Shown: in pieces, positions 54,901-64,000 of the stretch | How positions within the stretch are numbered: the first letter of the stretch is position 1 | How the letters are laid out: every line of letters begins with the position of its first letter | DNA from: Pardosa pseudoannulata | Taxonomy: Eukaryota; Arthropoda; Arachnida; Araneae; Lycosidae | Direction: 5' to 3' | Assembly (NCBI GenBank): GCA_032207245.1 | Contig: CM063509.1 | Location: forward strand, 1,144,998-1,208,997 | DNA length: 64,000 nucleotides | Program-made: the position numbers and the translations under genes | Notes under the pieces: generated by a model | Told to the model about the DNA's origin: nothing | What the model saw: only the letters and a program-made list of their open reading frames with translations | Databases searched by the model: none

Positions 54901-57900
54901 CGTAAAACACGGTTTTAGGCTATACTAGAGTTTCATTAACGTACTTTAAGTAGTTTCGTTAATATCGTCGAACTTGTATATTTGGATGTTTAGATGCTAA
55001 AAGTCAATTTTGAGAAACAAGCGATTTTAAGCGAACTACTCAAGTACTCGACATTAGACTTGCTTAAATAGCGTAAAACACGGTTTTAGGCTATACTAGA
55101 AAGTTTCATTAACGTACTTTAAGTAGTTTCGTTAATATCGTCGAACTTGTATATTTGGCCTGTTTAGACGCTAAAAGTCAATTTTGAGAAACAAGCGATT
55201 ATAAGCGAACTACTCAAGCTCTCGTCATTAGACTTGCTTCTATAGCGTAAAACACGGTTTTAGGCTATACTAGAGAGTTTCATTAACGTACTTTAAGTAG
55301 TTTCGTTAATATCGTCGAACTTGTATATTTGGCCTGTTTAGATGCTAAAAGTCAATTTTGAGAAACAAGCGATTTTAAGCGAACTACTCAAGCTCTTGTC
55401 ATTAGACTTGCTTAAATAGCGTAAAACACGGTTTTAGGCTATACTAGAGAGTTTCATTAACGTACTTTAAGTAGTTTCGTTAATATCGTCGAACTTGTAT
55501 ATTTGGCCTGTTTAGACGCTAAAAGTCAATTTTGAGAAACAAGCGATTTTAAGCGAACTACTCAAGCTCTTGTCATTAGACTTGCTTATATAGCTTAAAA
55601 CACGGTTTTAGGCTATACTGGAGAGTTTCATTAACGTACTTTAAGTAGTTTCGTTAATATCGTCGAACTTGTATATTTGGACTGTTTAGACGCTAAAAGT
55701 CAATTTTGAGAAACAAGCTATTTTAAGCGAACTACTCAAGCTCTTGTCATTAGACTTGCTTAAATAGCGTAAAACACGGTTTTAGGCTATACTAGAGAGT
55801 TTCATTAACGTACTTTAAGTAGTTTCGTTAATATCGTCGAACTTGTATATTTGGCCTGTTTAGACGCTAAAAGTCAATTTTGAGAAACAAGCGATTTTAA
55901 GCGAACTACTCAAGCTCTTGTCATTAGACTTGCTTAAATAGCGTAAAACACGGTTTTAGGCTATACTAGAGTTTCATTAACGTACTTTAAGTAGTTTCGT
56001 TAATATCGTCGAACTTGTATATTTGGACTGTTTAGACGCTAAAAGTCAATTTTGAGAAACAAGCGATTTTAAGCGAACTACTCAAGCTCTTGTCATTAGA
56101 CTTGCTTAAATAGCGTAAAACACGGTTTTAGGCTATACTAGAGAGTTTCATTAACGTACTTTAAGTAGTTTCGTTAATATCGTCGAACTTGTATATTTGG
56201 CCTGTTTAGATGCTAAAAGTCAATTTTGAGAAACAAGCGATTTTAAGCGAACTACTCAAGCTCTTGTCATTAGACTTGCTTAAATAGCGTAAAACACGGT
56301 TTTAGGCTATACTAGAGAGTTTCATTAACGTACTTTAAGTAGTTTCGTTAATATCGTCGAACTTGTATATTTGGACTGTTTAGACGCTAAAAGTCAATTT
56401 TGAGAAACAAGCGATTTTAAGCGAACTACTCAAGCACTCGACATTAGACTTGCTTAAATAGCGTAAAACACGGTTTTAGGCTATACTAGAAAGTTTCATT
56501 AACGTACTTTAAGTAGTTTCGTTAATATCGTCGAACTTGTATATTTGGCCTGTTTAGATGCTTAAAGTCAATTTTGAGAAACAAGCAAATTTAAGCGAAC
56601 TACTCAAGCTCTCGTCATTAGACTTGCTTATATAGCGTAAAACACGGTTTTAGGCTATACTAGGAAGTTTCATTAACGTACTTTAAGTAGTTTCGTTAAT
56701 ATCGTCGAACTTGTATATTTGGCCTGTTTAGATGCTAAAAGTCAATTTTGAGAAACAAGCGATTTTAAGCGAACTACTCAAGCTCTTGTCATTAGACTTG
56801 CTTAAATAGCGTAAAACACGGTTTTAGGCTATACTAGAGAGTTTCATTAACGTACTTTAAGTAGTTTCGTTAATATCGTCGAACTTGTATATTTGGCCTG
56901 TTTAGATGCTAAAAGTCAATTTTGAGAAACAAGCGATTTTAAGCGAACTACTCAAGCTCTTGTCATTAGACTTGCTTAAATAGCGGAAAACACGGTTCTA
57001 GGCTATACTAGAGAGTTTTATTAACGTACTTTAAGTAGTTTCGTTAATATCGTCGAACTTGTATATTTGGCCTGTTTAGACGCTAAAAGTCAATTTTGAG
57101 AAACAAGCGATTTTAAGCGAACTACTCAAGCTCTTGTCATTAGACTTGCTTAAATAGCGTAAAACACGGTTTTAGGCTATACTAGAGAGTTTCATTAACG
57201 TACTTTAAGTAGTTTCGTTAATATCGTCGAACTTGTATATTTGGCCTGTTTAGATGCTAAAAGTCAATTTTGAGAAACAAGCGATTTTAAGCGAACTACT
57301 CAAGTACTCGACATTAGACTTGCTTAAATAGCGTAAAACTCGGTTTTAGGCTATACTAGAAAGTTTCATTAACGTACTTTAAGTAGTTTCGTTAATATCG
57401 TCGAACTTGTATAATTGGCCTGTTTAGATGCTAAAAGTCAATTTTGAGAAACAAGCGATTTTAAGCGAAATACTCAAGCTCTTGTCATTAGACATGCTTA
57501 AATAGCGTAAAACATTGTTTTAGGCTATACTAGAGAGTTTCATTAACGTACTTTAAGTAGTTTCGTTAATATCGTCGAACTTGTATATTTGGCCTGTTTA
57601 GACGCTAAAAGTCAATTTTGAGAAACAAGCGATTTTAAGCGAACTACTCAAGCTCTTGTCATTAGACTTGCTTAAATAGCGTAAAACACGGTTTTAGGCT
57701 ATACTAGAGAGTTTCATTAACGTACTTTAAGTAGTTTCGTTAATATCGTCGAACTTGTATATTTGGACTGTTTAGACGCTAAAAGTCAATTTTGAGAAAC
57801 AAGCGATTTTAAGCGAACTACTCAAGCACTCGTCATTAGACTTGCTTAAATAGCGTAAAACACGGTTTTAGGCTATACTAGAGAGTTTCATTAACGTACT

Positions 57901-60008
57901 TTAAGTAGTTTCGTTAATATCGTCGAACTTGTATATTTGGCCTGTTTAGATGCTAAAAGTCAATTTTGAGAAACAAGCGATTTTAAGCGAACTACTCAAG
58001 CTCTTGTCATTAGACTTGCTTAAATAGCGTAAAACACGGTTTTAGGCTATACTAGAGAGTTTCATTAACGTACTTTAAGTAGTTTCGTTAATATCGTCGA
58101 ACTTGTATATTTGGACTGTTTAGATGCTAAAAGTCAATTTTGAGAAACAAGCGATTTTAAGCGAACTACTCAAGCACTCGTCATTAGACTTGCTTAAATA
58201 GCGTAAAACACGGTTTTAGGCTATACTAGAGAGTTTCATTAACGTACTTTAAGTAGTTTCGTTAATATCGTCGAACTTGTATATTTGGCCTGTTTAGATG
58301 CTAAAAGTCAATTTTGAGAAACAAGCAAATTTAAGCGAACTACTCAAGCTCTTGTCATTAGACTTGCTTATATAGCGTAAAACACGGTTTTAGGCTATAC
58401 TAGGAAGTTTCATTAACGTACTTTAAGTAGTTTCGTTAATATCGTCGAACTTGTATATTTGGCCTGTTTAGATGCTAAAAGTCAATTTTGAGAAACAAGC
58501 GATTTTAAGCGAACTACTCAAGCTCTTGTCATTAGACTTGCTTAAATAGCGTAAAACACGGTTTTAGGCTATACTAGAGAGTTTCATTAACGTACTTTAA
58601 GTAGTTTCGTTAATATCGTCGAACTTGTATATTTGGCCTGTTTAGACGCTAAAAGTCAATTTTGAGAAACAAGCAAATTTAAGCGAACTACTCAAGCTCT
58701 CGTCATTAGACTTGCTTATATAGCGTAAAACACGGTTTTAGGCTATACTGGAGAGTTTCATTAACGTACTTTAAGTAGTTTCGTTAATATCGTCGAACTT
58801 GTATATTTGGACTGTTTAGACGCTAAAAGTCAATTTGAGAAACAAGCAAATTTAAGCGAACTACTCAAGCTCTTGCCATTAGACTTGCTTATATAGCTTA
58901 AATCACGGTTTTAGGCTATACTAGAGAGTTTCATTAACGTACTTTAAGTAGTTTCGTTAATATCGTCGAACTTGTATATTTGGACTGTTTAGACGCTAAA
59001 AGTCAATTTTGAGAAACAAGCAAATTTAAGCGAACTACTCAAGCTCTCGTCATTAGACTTGCTTAAATAGCGTAAAACACGGTTTTAGGCTATACTAGAG
59101 AGTTTCATTAACGTACTTTAAGTAGTTTCGTTAATATCGTCGAACTTGTATATTTGGACTGTTTAGACGCTAAAAGTCAATTTTGAGAAACAAGCGATTT
59201 TAAGCGAACTACTCAAGCTCTTGTCATTAGACTTGCTTAAATAGCGTAAAACACGGTTTTAGGCTATACTAGAGAGTTTCATTAACGTACTTTAAGTAGT
59301 TTCGTTAATATCGTCGAACTTGTATATTTGGCCTGTTTAGATGCTAAAAGTCAATTTTGAGAAACAAGCGATTTTAAGCGAACTACTCAAGCTCTTGTCA
59401 TTAGACTTGCTTAAATAGCGTAAAACACGGTTTTAGGCTATACTATAAAGTTTCATTAACGTACTTTAAGTAGTTTCGTTAATATCGTCGAACTTGTATA
59501 TTTGGCCTGTTTAGATGCTAAAAGTCAATTTTGAGAAACAAGCGATTTTAAGCGAACTACTCAAGCTCTTGTCATTAGACTTGCTTAAATAGCGTAAAAC
59601 ACGGTTTTAGGCTATACTAGAGAGTTTCATTAACGTACTTTAAGTAGTTTCGTTAATATCGTCGAACTTGTATATTTGACCTGTTTAGACGCTAAAAGTC
59701 AATTTTGAGAAACAAGCAAATTTAAGCGAACTACTCAAGCTCTCGTCATTAGACTTGCTTATATAGCGTAAAACACGGTTTTAGGCTATACTAGAGTTTC
59801 ATTAACGTACTTTAAGTAGTTTCGTTAATATCGTCGAACTTGTATATTTGGACTGTTTAGACGCTAAAAGTCAATTTTGAGAAACAAGCGATTTTAAGCG
59901 AACTACTCAAGCTCTTGTCATTAGACTTGCTTAAATAGCGTAAAACACGGTTTTAGGCTATACTGGAGAGTTTCATTAACGTACTTTAAGTAGTTTCGTT
60001 AATATCGT

Positions 60009-60108
60009 NNNNNNNNNNNNNNNNNNNNNNNNNNNNNNNNNNNNNNNNNNNNNNNNNNNNNNNNNNNNNNNNNNNNNNNNNNNNNNNNNNNNNNNNNNNN
60101 NNNNNNNN
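60009..60108. other. Assembly gap (100 N)
   Basis: Exactly 100 N between satellite B2 and the coding fragment. The true length is unknown. Any upstream exons, promoter or satellite boundary of the gene would lie here. Confidence 0.99.
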
Positions 60109-60109
60109 A

Positions 60110-60712
60110 ATGAAAGAGGCAGATTTAATTGCAACAGCCAAAGAGAAAGTTGCTGCTTTCAAGCAAAGTTTGTGCGACAAATGCCCTGTTCTGGAAAATA
60201 AAGTGCAGCTTTTGCTGAAAGAAAACCTATTAAAAGACAAAGAGATGGAAGAACTGAGAGACTTAAACAGTTCATTGAAGAGTAAATATTTGAAATTAAA
60301 AGAAAAATATGGAAATTTAAAAACTAAATATAAAAATAATAAAGAAATAGCACCAAAGGAAGAATTGAACTGTACAGAACTAACCATGATAGGCCCTACA
60401 ACGTATGTTGACTCTTATAGGTTCAGTACCCTTAGAAACTGTGATTACTCGAAATTCACTGGGGATTTAATGGATACTGTGTTTGGCCCAGATATACTTG
60501 GCAATAGTGTATTAAAAGGAATTGCTGGGTGTCAGAAAATGTCTGTATTAAATCCCCAAACAGTTGAAGAAATACAAGTGTACGTTTCCAAAAAATTTAA
60601 TGTGCCTATCAGGCAAGTAAGATGTGCCGTAAGGCAAAAATTGAATGTGTGCCACAAGGCAATCAAAAATGAGTTAAAAAAATCGGAGGCTAACAATGAG
60701 GAAACTAAATAA
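60110..60712 (+). CDS. BEN-domain protein, C-terminal part (5' end lost in gap)
   Basis: An open frame of 200 codons running from the gap edge to a TAA at 60710-60712. The first ATG lies two bases inside the gap edge and is probably internal, so take this as the last exon or 3' part. Residues about 28-75 are rich in K, E and L with heptad-like leucines (LLLKENLLKDKEMEELRDL), suggesting a coiled coil. Residues about 108-188 resemble a BEN domain: a D-x-VFGPDILGNSVLKG segment, then LNPQTVEEIQVYVSKKF, then a basic helix RQVRCAVRQKLNVCHK. BEN domains bind DNA or mediate protein contacts in chromatin factors, insulators and repressors; the role of this protein is unknown. The tail is charged (KSEANNEETK). 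The frame has no stops or frameshifts, so it may be functional. It could instead be a retrocopy or duplicated exon, which the gap prevents testing. The gene is enclosed by satellite B on both sides. Confidence 0.8.
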   Translation: MKEADLIATAKEKVAAFKQSLCDKCPVLENKVQLLLKENLLKDKEMEELRDLNSSLKSKYLKLKEKYGNLKTKYKNNKEIAPKEELNCTELTMIGPTTYVDSYRFSTLRNCDYSKFTGDLMDTVFGPDILGNSVLKGIAGCQKMSVLNPQTVEEIQVYVSKKFNVPIRQVRCAVRQKLNVCHKAIKNELKKSEANNEETK

Positions 60713-60713
60713 A
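60708..60713 (+). promoter_or_regulatory. AATAAA overlapping the BEN stop codon
   Basis: AATAAA spans the stop codon. It is likely too close to the coding end to be the main poly(A) signal and may be chance in AT-rich sequence. Confidence 0.2.
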
Positions 60714-60789
60714 TTTTTATTATAAAGTGTGTATTGGTTTTTTATTGTATAGTAAATTTACAGATTCTTTGTCAATAATTAAAAGGTAA
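60713..60789 (+). other. AT-rich 3' flank of the BEN gene
   Basis: Presumed start of the 3' untranslated region. It is AT-rich with no recognisable element before the diverged repeat begins. Confidence 0.4.
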
Positions 60790-61660
60790 GTGATATATTT
60801 GGTTATTCCTCTGCTCATATTTAGACTAGTTGATATGTGGTAATTAAATAAGTATTCAGCATTCATACTCAGTTGGCTGCAGGAAAAAAAAATTCTTCTG
60901 ACATGTGATCTTAACAATACATTTAGCCATTTCATATTTTTATTCTATAATTTTTGTGCTTTGCATTACTCAAACTTTTGGAATACCTCACATTTTAAAA
61001 TTTTAATGCTTAAGTATAATTTATTCCTATATGGTATAGTAAAAAAAATGAACCATATTTATTCTATTAAAAGGGTAAAAATTAAGAAGTACCTAATACT
61101 GACAAAACATCAGATTAATGCAGATTACTTATTCTGTATTAGTTTAAGCAATTTTTGAGTAATGATGCATTACCGATTTTTTTTTTTTAAATACTTTATT
61201 GTGTTAGAATTTTTTAGTTTGTATAATATGTATCTACATGTTCAATAACAAAAATAGCAAACCATTTATTTTATTAATAAAGGAAAAACAAAGTGACTAC
61301 TAACACAACTTTAAGAATAAAGATTAATTCTGCATTCGTTTTATTCCAAGAAATTTTGTGAGTAATGCATTATTACTCATAAGCAAACTTTCTAAATAGA
61401 CCAATTGCACTTTTTAAAATTTTATTCTTTGTGTATTATAATGTACCCCTACATGGTATAATAACAAATAAATAATTTATTCCGTTACTTGGGTAAAAAC
61501 AAACTCCTACTGACATGTCATCAGATGATACTGAATTACAATTCTGTACCAATTTTATTATACATAATTTTGTGTAATACTGCATGACAAATAAGCAACT
61601 TTCTGAATACATTTATCTCGCATTTTAAAAGTTTTCTGCTTATATAAATAGTATGAACTG
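60790..61660 (+). repeat. Decayed tandem repeat of about 210 bp, about four copies
   Basis: Several words recur in the same order at 201-213-bp spacing. CTGACATGTGATC-like words lie at 60898, 61099 (CTGACAAAACATC), 61300 (CTAACACAAC) and 61510 (CTGACATGTCATC). CATTTTAAAATTTT-like words lie at 60991, 61410 and 61621. TGAGTAATGATGCAT-like words lie at 61156, 61369 and 61572. CTACATGGTATAATA-like words also recur. Copies are much diverged, with many small indels, unlike the homogeneous satellites. It is unrelated to A or B by eye. Short palindromes recur at one position, for example GAGTAAT-GCATT-ATTACTC at 61370-61388. Two AATAAA words and two short open frames fall inside it; the frames are not credible genes. 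Confidence 0.7.
61276..61281 (+). promoter_or_regulatory. Candidate poly(A) signal downstream of the BEN gene
   Basis: AATAAA about 560 bp after the stop codon; another lies at 61316-61321. The sequence is so AT-rich that such words are expected by chance. Transcript data would be needed to choose. Confidence 0.2.
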
Positions 61661-62003
61661 ACATCATAACATATATTTTATTTTTTTCTTTTGTTATAAC
61701 AAAAAAAGTATTTAATAAAATTGGTTACTTGTTAATATTAAATTATAAATATTACAACAGCAATTAAATGAAAATACTAATTGCAGTAAGCAGAAATTGA
61801 TTGTAGTTTATCACATGGCTCTCATACTAATACATAAAAAAAAAAAAAGTGAGCAAAGGAAAGAATGGTTTTAAAATCTTTATTTCCACATTGAAAAGAA
61901 GTTTTAAAACGCTTTAATGCATTTACAAAATCTTCAGAATATCATAGACTATTTGATTTTATTTCTATCTCTTCAGAAAATCTTGTAAAAAATATATCCA
62001 ATT
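61661..62003. other. AT-rich non-coding stretch
   Basis: Very AT-rich sequence with an A-run near 61838-61850 and repeated TTTTAAAA words (61871 and 61902 regions). No gene, RNA or credible mobile-element end is seen. Confidence 0.5.
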
Positions 62004-62092
62004 ATCTCAAAATTTTCTCAAAAAAAAAAAAAAATCTTGAGAATATCTTAAGTTATTTGGCCCACATAAGCCTACATCTAGAGAAAATTTTC

Positions 62093-62142
62093 AGATTATT
62101 TTCTTAAGATTTTCTGCAGATTATTTTCTTAAGATTTTCTGC
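62093..62142 (+). repeat. Perfect 25-bp tandem duplication in the foldback element
   Basis: The 25 bp from AGATTATT to TTTCTGC occur twice back to back (62093-62117 and 62118-62142) without mismatch. This is probably slippage within the hairpin-prone element. Confidence 0.9.
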
Positions 62143-62144
62143 AG

Positions 62145-62302
62145 AAAATCTTAAGTTATTTGGCCCACATCTTAAGCCTAAAATCTTAAGATTTTCTTAA
62201 GAAAATAATCTGCAGAACATCTTAAGATTTTCTGCAGATTATTTTCTTAAGAAAATCTTAAGATTTTAGGCTTAAGATGTGGGCCAAATAACTTAAGATT
62301 TT
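62145..62302. repeat. Perfect inverted repeat, 73-bp arms, 12-nt spacer
   Basis: Arms 62145-62217 and 62230-62302 are exact reverse complements, checked base by base. The spacer is CATCTTAAGATT. It would extrude as a long cruciform or hairpin. Perfect identity implies recent formation or ongoing arm-to-arm correction. Confidence 0.95.
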
Positions 62303-62340
62303 TTTTTTGAGAAAATCTTGAGATTTTTTCTAGTAGGGAC

Positions 62341-64000
62341 TTTCGTTAATATCGTCGAACTTGTATATTTGGACTGTTTAGATGCTAAAAGTCAATTTTG
62401 AGAAACAAGCGATTTTAAGCGAACTACTCCAGCACTCGACATTAGACTTGCTTAAATAGCGTAAAACACGGTTTTAGGCTATACTAGAGAGTTTCATTAA
62501 CGTACTTTAAGCAGTTTCGTTAATATCGTCGAGCTTGTATATTTGGACTGTTTAGACGCTAAAAGTCAATTTTGAGAAACAAGCGATTTTAAGCGAACTA
62601 CTCAAGCTCTCGTCATTAGACTTGCTTATATAGCGTAAAACACTGTTTTAGGCTATACTAGAGAGTTTCATTAACGTACTTTAAGTAGTTTCGTTAATAT
62701 CGTCGAACATGTATATTTGGACTGTTTAGACGCTAAAAGTCAATTTTGAGAAACAAGCAAATTTAAGCGAACTACTCAAGCTCTCGTCATTAGACTTGCT
62801 TATATAGCGTAAAACACAGTTTTAGGCTATACTAGGAAGTTTCATTAACGTACTTTAAGTAGTTTCGTTAATATCGTCGAACTTGTATATTTGGACTATT
62901 TAGACGCTAAATGTCAATTTTGAGAAACAAGCAAATTTAAGCGAACTATTCAAGCTCTCGTCATTAGACTTGCTTATATAGCGTAAAACACGGTTTTAGG
63001 CTATACTAGAGAGTTTCATTAACGTACTTTAAGTAGTTTCGTTAATATCGTCGAACTTGTATATTTGGACTGTTTAGACGCTAAAAGTCAATTTTGAGAA
63101 AGAAGCGATTTTAAGCGAACTACTCAAGCTCTCGTCATTAGACTTGCTTAAATAGCGTAAAACACGGTTTTAGGCTATACTAGAAAGTTTCATTAACGTA
63201 CTTTAAGTAGTTTCGTTAATATCGTCGAACTTGTATATTTGGCCTGTTTAGACGCTAAAAGTCAATTTTGAGAAACAAGCGATTTTAAGCGAACTACTCA
63301 AGCACTCGACATTAGACTTGCTTAAATAGCGTAAAACACGGTTTTAGGCTATACTAGAGAGTTTCATTAACGTACTTTAAGTAGTTTCGTTAATATCGTC
63401 GAACTTGTATATTTGGACTGTTTAGACGCTAAAAGTCAATTTTGAGAAACAAGCAAATTTAAGCGAACTACTCAAGCTCTCGTCATTAGACTTGCTTATA
63501 TAGCGTAAAACACGGTTTTAGGCTATACTAGAGAGTTTCATTAACGTACTTTAAGTAGTTTCGTTAATATCGTCGAACTTGTATATTTGGACTGTTTAGA
63601 CGCTAAAAGTCAATTTTGAGAAACAAGCAAATTTAAGCGAACTACTCAAGCTCTCGTCATTAGACTTGCTTATATAGCCTAAAACACGGTTTTAGGCTAT
63701 ACTAGGAAGTTTCATTAACGTACTTTAAGTAGTTTCGTTAATATCGTCGAACTTGTATATTTGGCCTGTTTAGATGCTAAAAGTCAATTTTGAGAAAGAA
63801 GCGATTTTAAGCGAACTACTCAAGCTCTTGTCCTTAGACTTGCTTAAATAGCGTAAAACACGGTTTTAGGCTATACTAGAGAGTTTCATTAACGTACTTT
63901 AAGTAGTTTCGTTAATATCGTCGAACTTGTATATTTGGACTGTTTAGAAGCTAAAAGTCAATTTTGTGAAACAAGCGATTTTAAGCGAACTACTCCAGCA
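62341..64000 (-). repeat. Satellite B array B3 (about 9.5 copies to window end)
   Basis: The same inverted orientation as B2, with about 174-bp units, running off the window end. It starts abruptly at TTTCGTTAATATCG after CTAGTAGGGAC. The monomers nearest the edge carry private changes (for example TACTCCAGCACTCGAC near 62425, CACTGTTTTAGG near 62641, CGAACATG near 62703). Most read GACGCT, unlike B2, where GATGCT is common. Confidence 0.95.

Larger units (their letters stand above)
43695..60008 (-). repeat. Satellite B array B2, inverted relative to B1 (about 94 copies)
   Basis: The reverse complement of the B1 monomer in an unbroken head-to-tail array of about 174-bp units. Compared with B1 it has frequent GATGCTAAAAG (AGCATC on the B1 strand, seen only once in B1 near 31286) and frequent GGCCTG (CAGGCC). 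The CT site reads mostly CTAGAGAG. Rare variant monomers recur: GCGGAAAACACGGTTCTAGG at 44299, 45515, 48298, 51081 and 56985 approximately, and GACGCTAACAG with GCGAAATTAAGCG at 46131 and 51871. No gene is seen. It ends at an N gap. Confidence 0.96.
62004..62336. mobile_element. Foldback/MITE-like element with long inverted repeats
   Basis: The left part (ATCTCAAAATTTTCTC at 62004, then an A15 run, TCTTAAGTTATTTGGCCCACAT and AAGCC) is matched inverted on the right (ending GAGAAAATCTTGAGAT at about 62324). Inside are a perfect 73-bp inverted repeat (62145-62217 and 62230-62302) and a perfect 25-bp direct duplication (62093-62117 and 62118-62142). CTTAAG and CTGCAG words recur throughout. It has no coding capacity. 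The right edge (CTAGTAGGGAC) abuts satellite B at 62341. No clear target-site duplication is seen, and the left end is uncertain. It is compatible with a non-autonomous DNA transposon or foldback element; the superfamily is not assigned. Confidence 0.65.

Noticed and set aside
59986..60387. 133-codon minus-strand frame across the gap, antisense to the BEN gene
   Set aside because: It crosses 34 unknown codons, enters satellite B, and is the shadow of the plus-strand BEN-domain frame.
60720..60935. 71-codon minus-strand frame
   Set aside because: AT-rich, with no recognisable domain, lying in the 3' flank and decayed repeat; no supporting signal.
60961..61158. 65-codon plus-strand frame
   Set aside because: It starts at TTG-like context in the decayed 210-bp repeat; low-complexity composition and no domain.
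62341..62365. CENP-B box in satellite B (TTTCGTTAATATCGTCG)
   Set aside because: TTCG is present, but the central A and the CGGG are absent, so it does not meet the consensus.

Overview
This window is almost entirely satellite DNA, with one small island of non-satellite sequence holding the 3' part of a protein-coding gene. It reads as eukaryotic heterochromatin, most likely from an arthropod and probably an insect. The reasons are two AT-rich satellites with near-nucleosome-length monomers (185 bp and about 174 bp) in long head-to-tail arrays, a tRNA-derived SINE with target-site duplications, a BEN-domain protein fragment, a foldback element, and two exact 100-N scaffolding gaps. Nothing looks bacterial: there are no operons, and no coding sequence in the first 60 kb. 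The species assignment is inference.

Layout: (1) 1-21493, satellite A array A1, 185-bp monomers in one orientation, about 115 copies. It is interrupted by a SINE at 8973-9154 and has a cluster of deleted or rearranged monomers at about 9350-13400. (2) 21494-32887, satellite B array B1, about 174-bp monomers, about 65 copies. (3) 32888-43594, satellite A again (A2), same orientation as A1, about 58 copies, with visible multi-monomer block duplications. (4) 43595-43694, 100-N gap. (5) 43695-60008, satellite B in the opposite orientation (B2), about 94 copies. (6) 60009-60108, 100-N gap. (7) 60109-62340, the non-satellite island: the C-terminal 200 codons of a BEN-domain protein, a decayed tandem repeat of about 210 bp, AT-rich sequence, and a foldback element with a perfect 73-bp inverted repeat. 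(8) 62341-64000, satellite B again (B3), same orientation as B2.

Monomer sequences show several levels of turnover. Satellite A has two subtypes (I and II) plus chimeras that join the front of one to the back of the other. A2 carries a five-monomer block repeated eight monomers later, and B1 carries a block repeated five monomers later. B2 has rare variant monomers recurring at matching spacings and a diagnostic base change that is common in B2 but nearly absent in B1. The B1 block sits inside satellite A with the same 16 bp of A on both sides, which suggests insertion of B into a pre-existing A array. Copy numbers are array length divided by monomer length, not exact counts. GC figures (about 32% for A, about 34% for B) were hand-counted on single representative monomers.

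No gene system was found. The points most worth following are the array architecture (interdigitated and inverted satellites with a duplicated junction) and the BEN-gene fragment embedded in satellite DNA.
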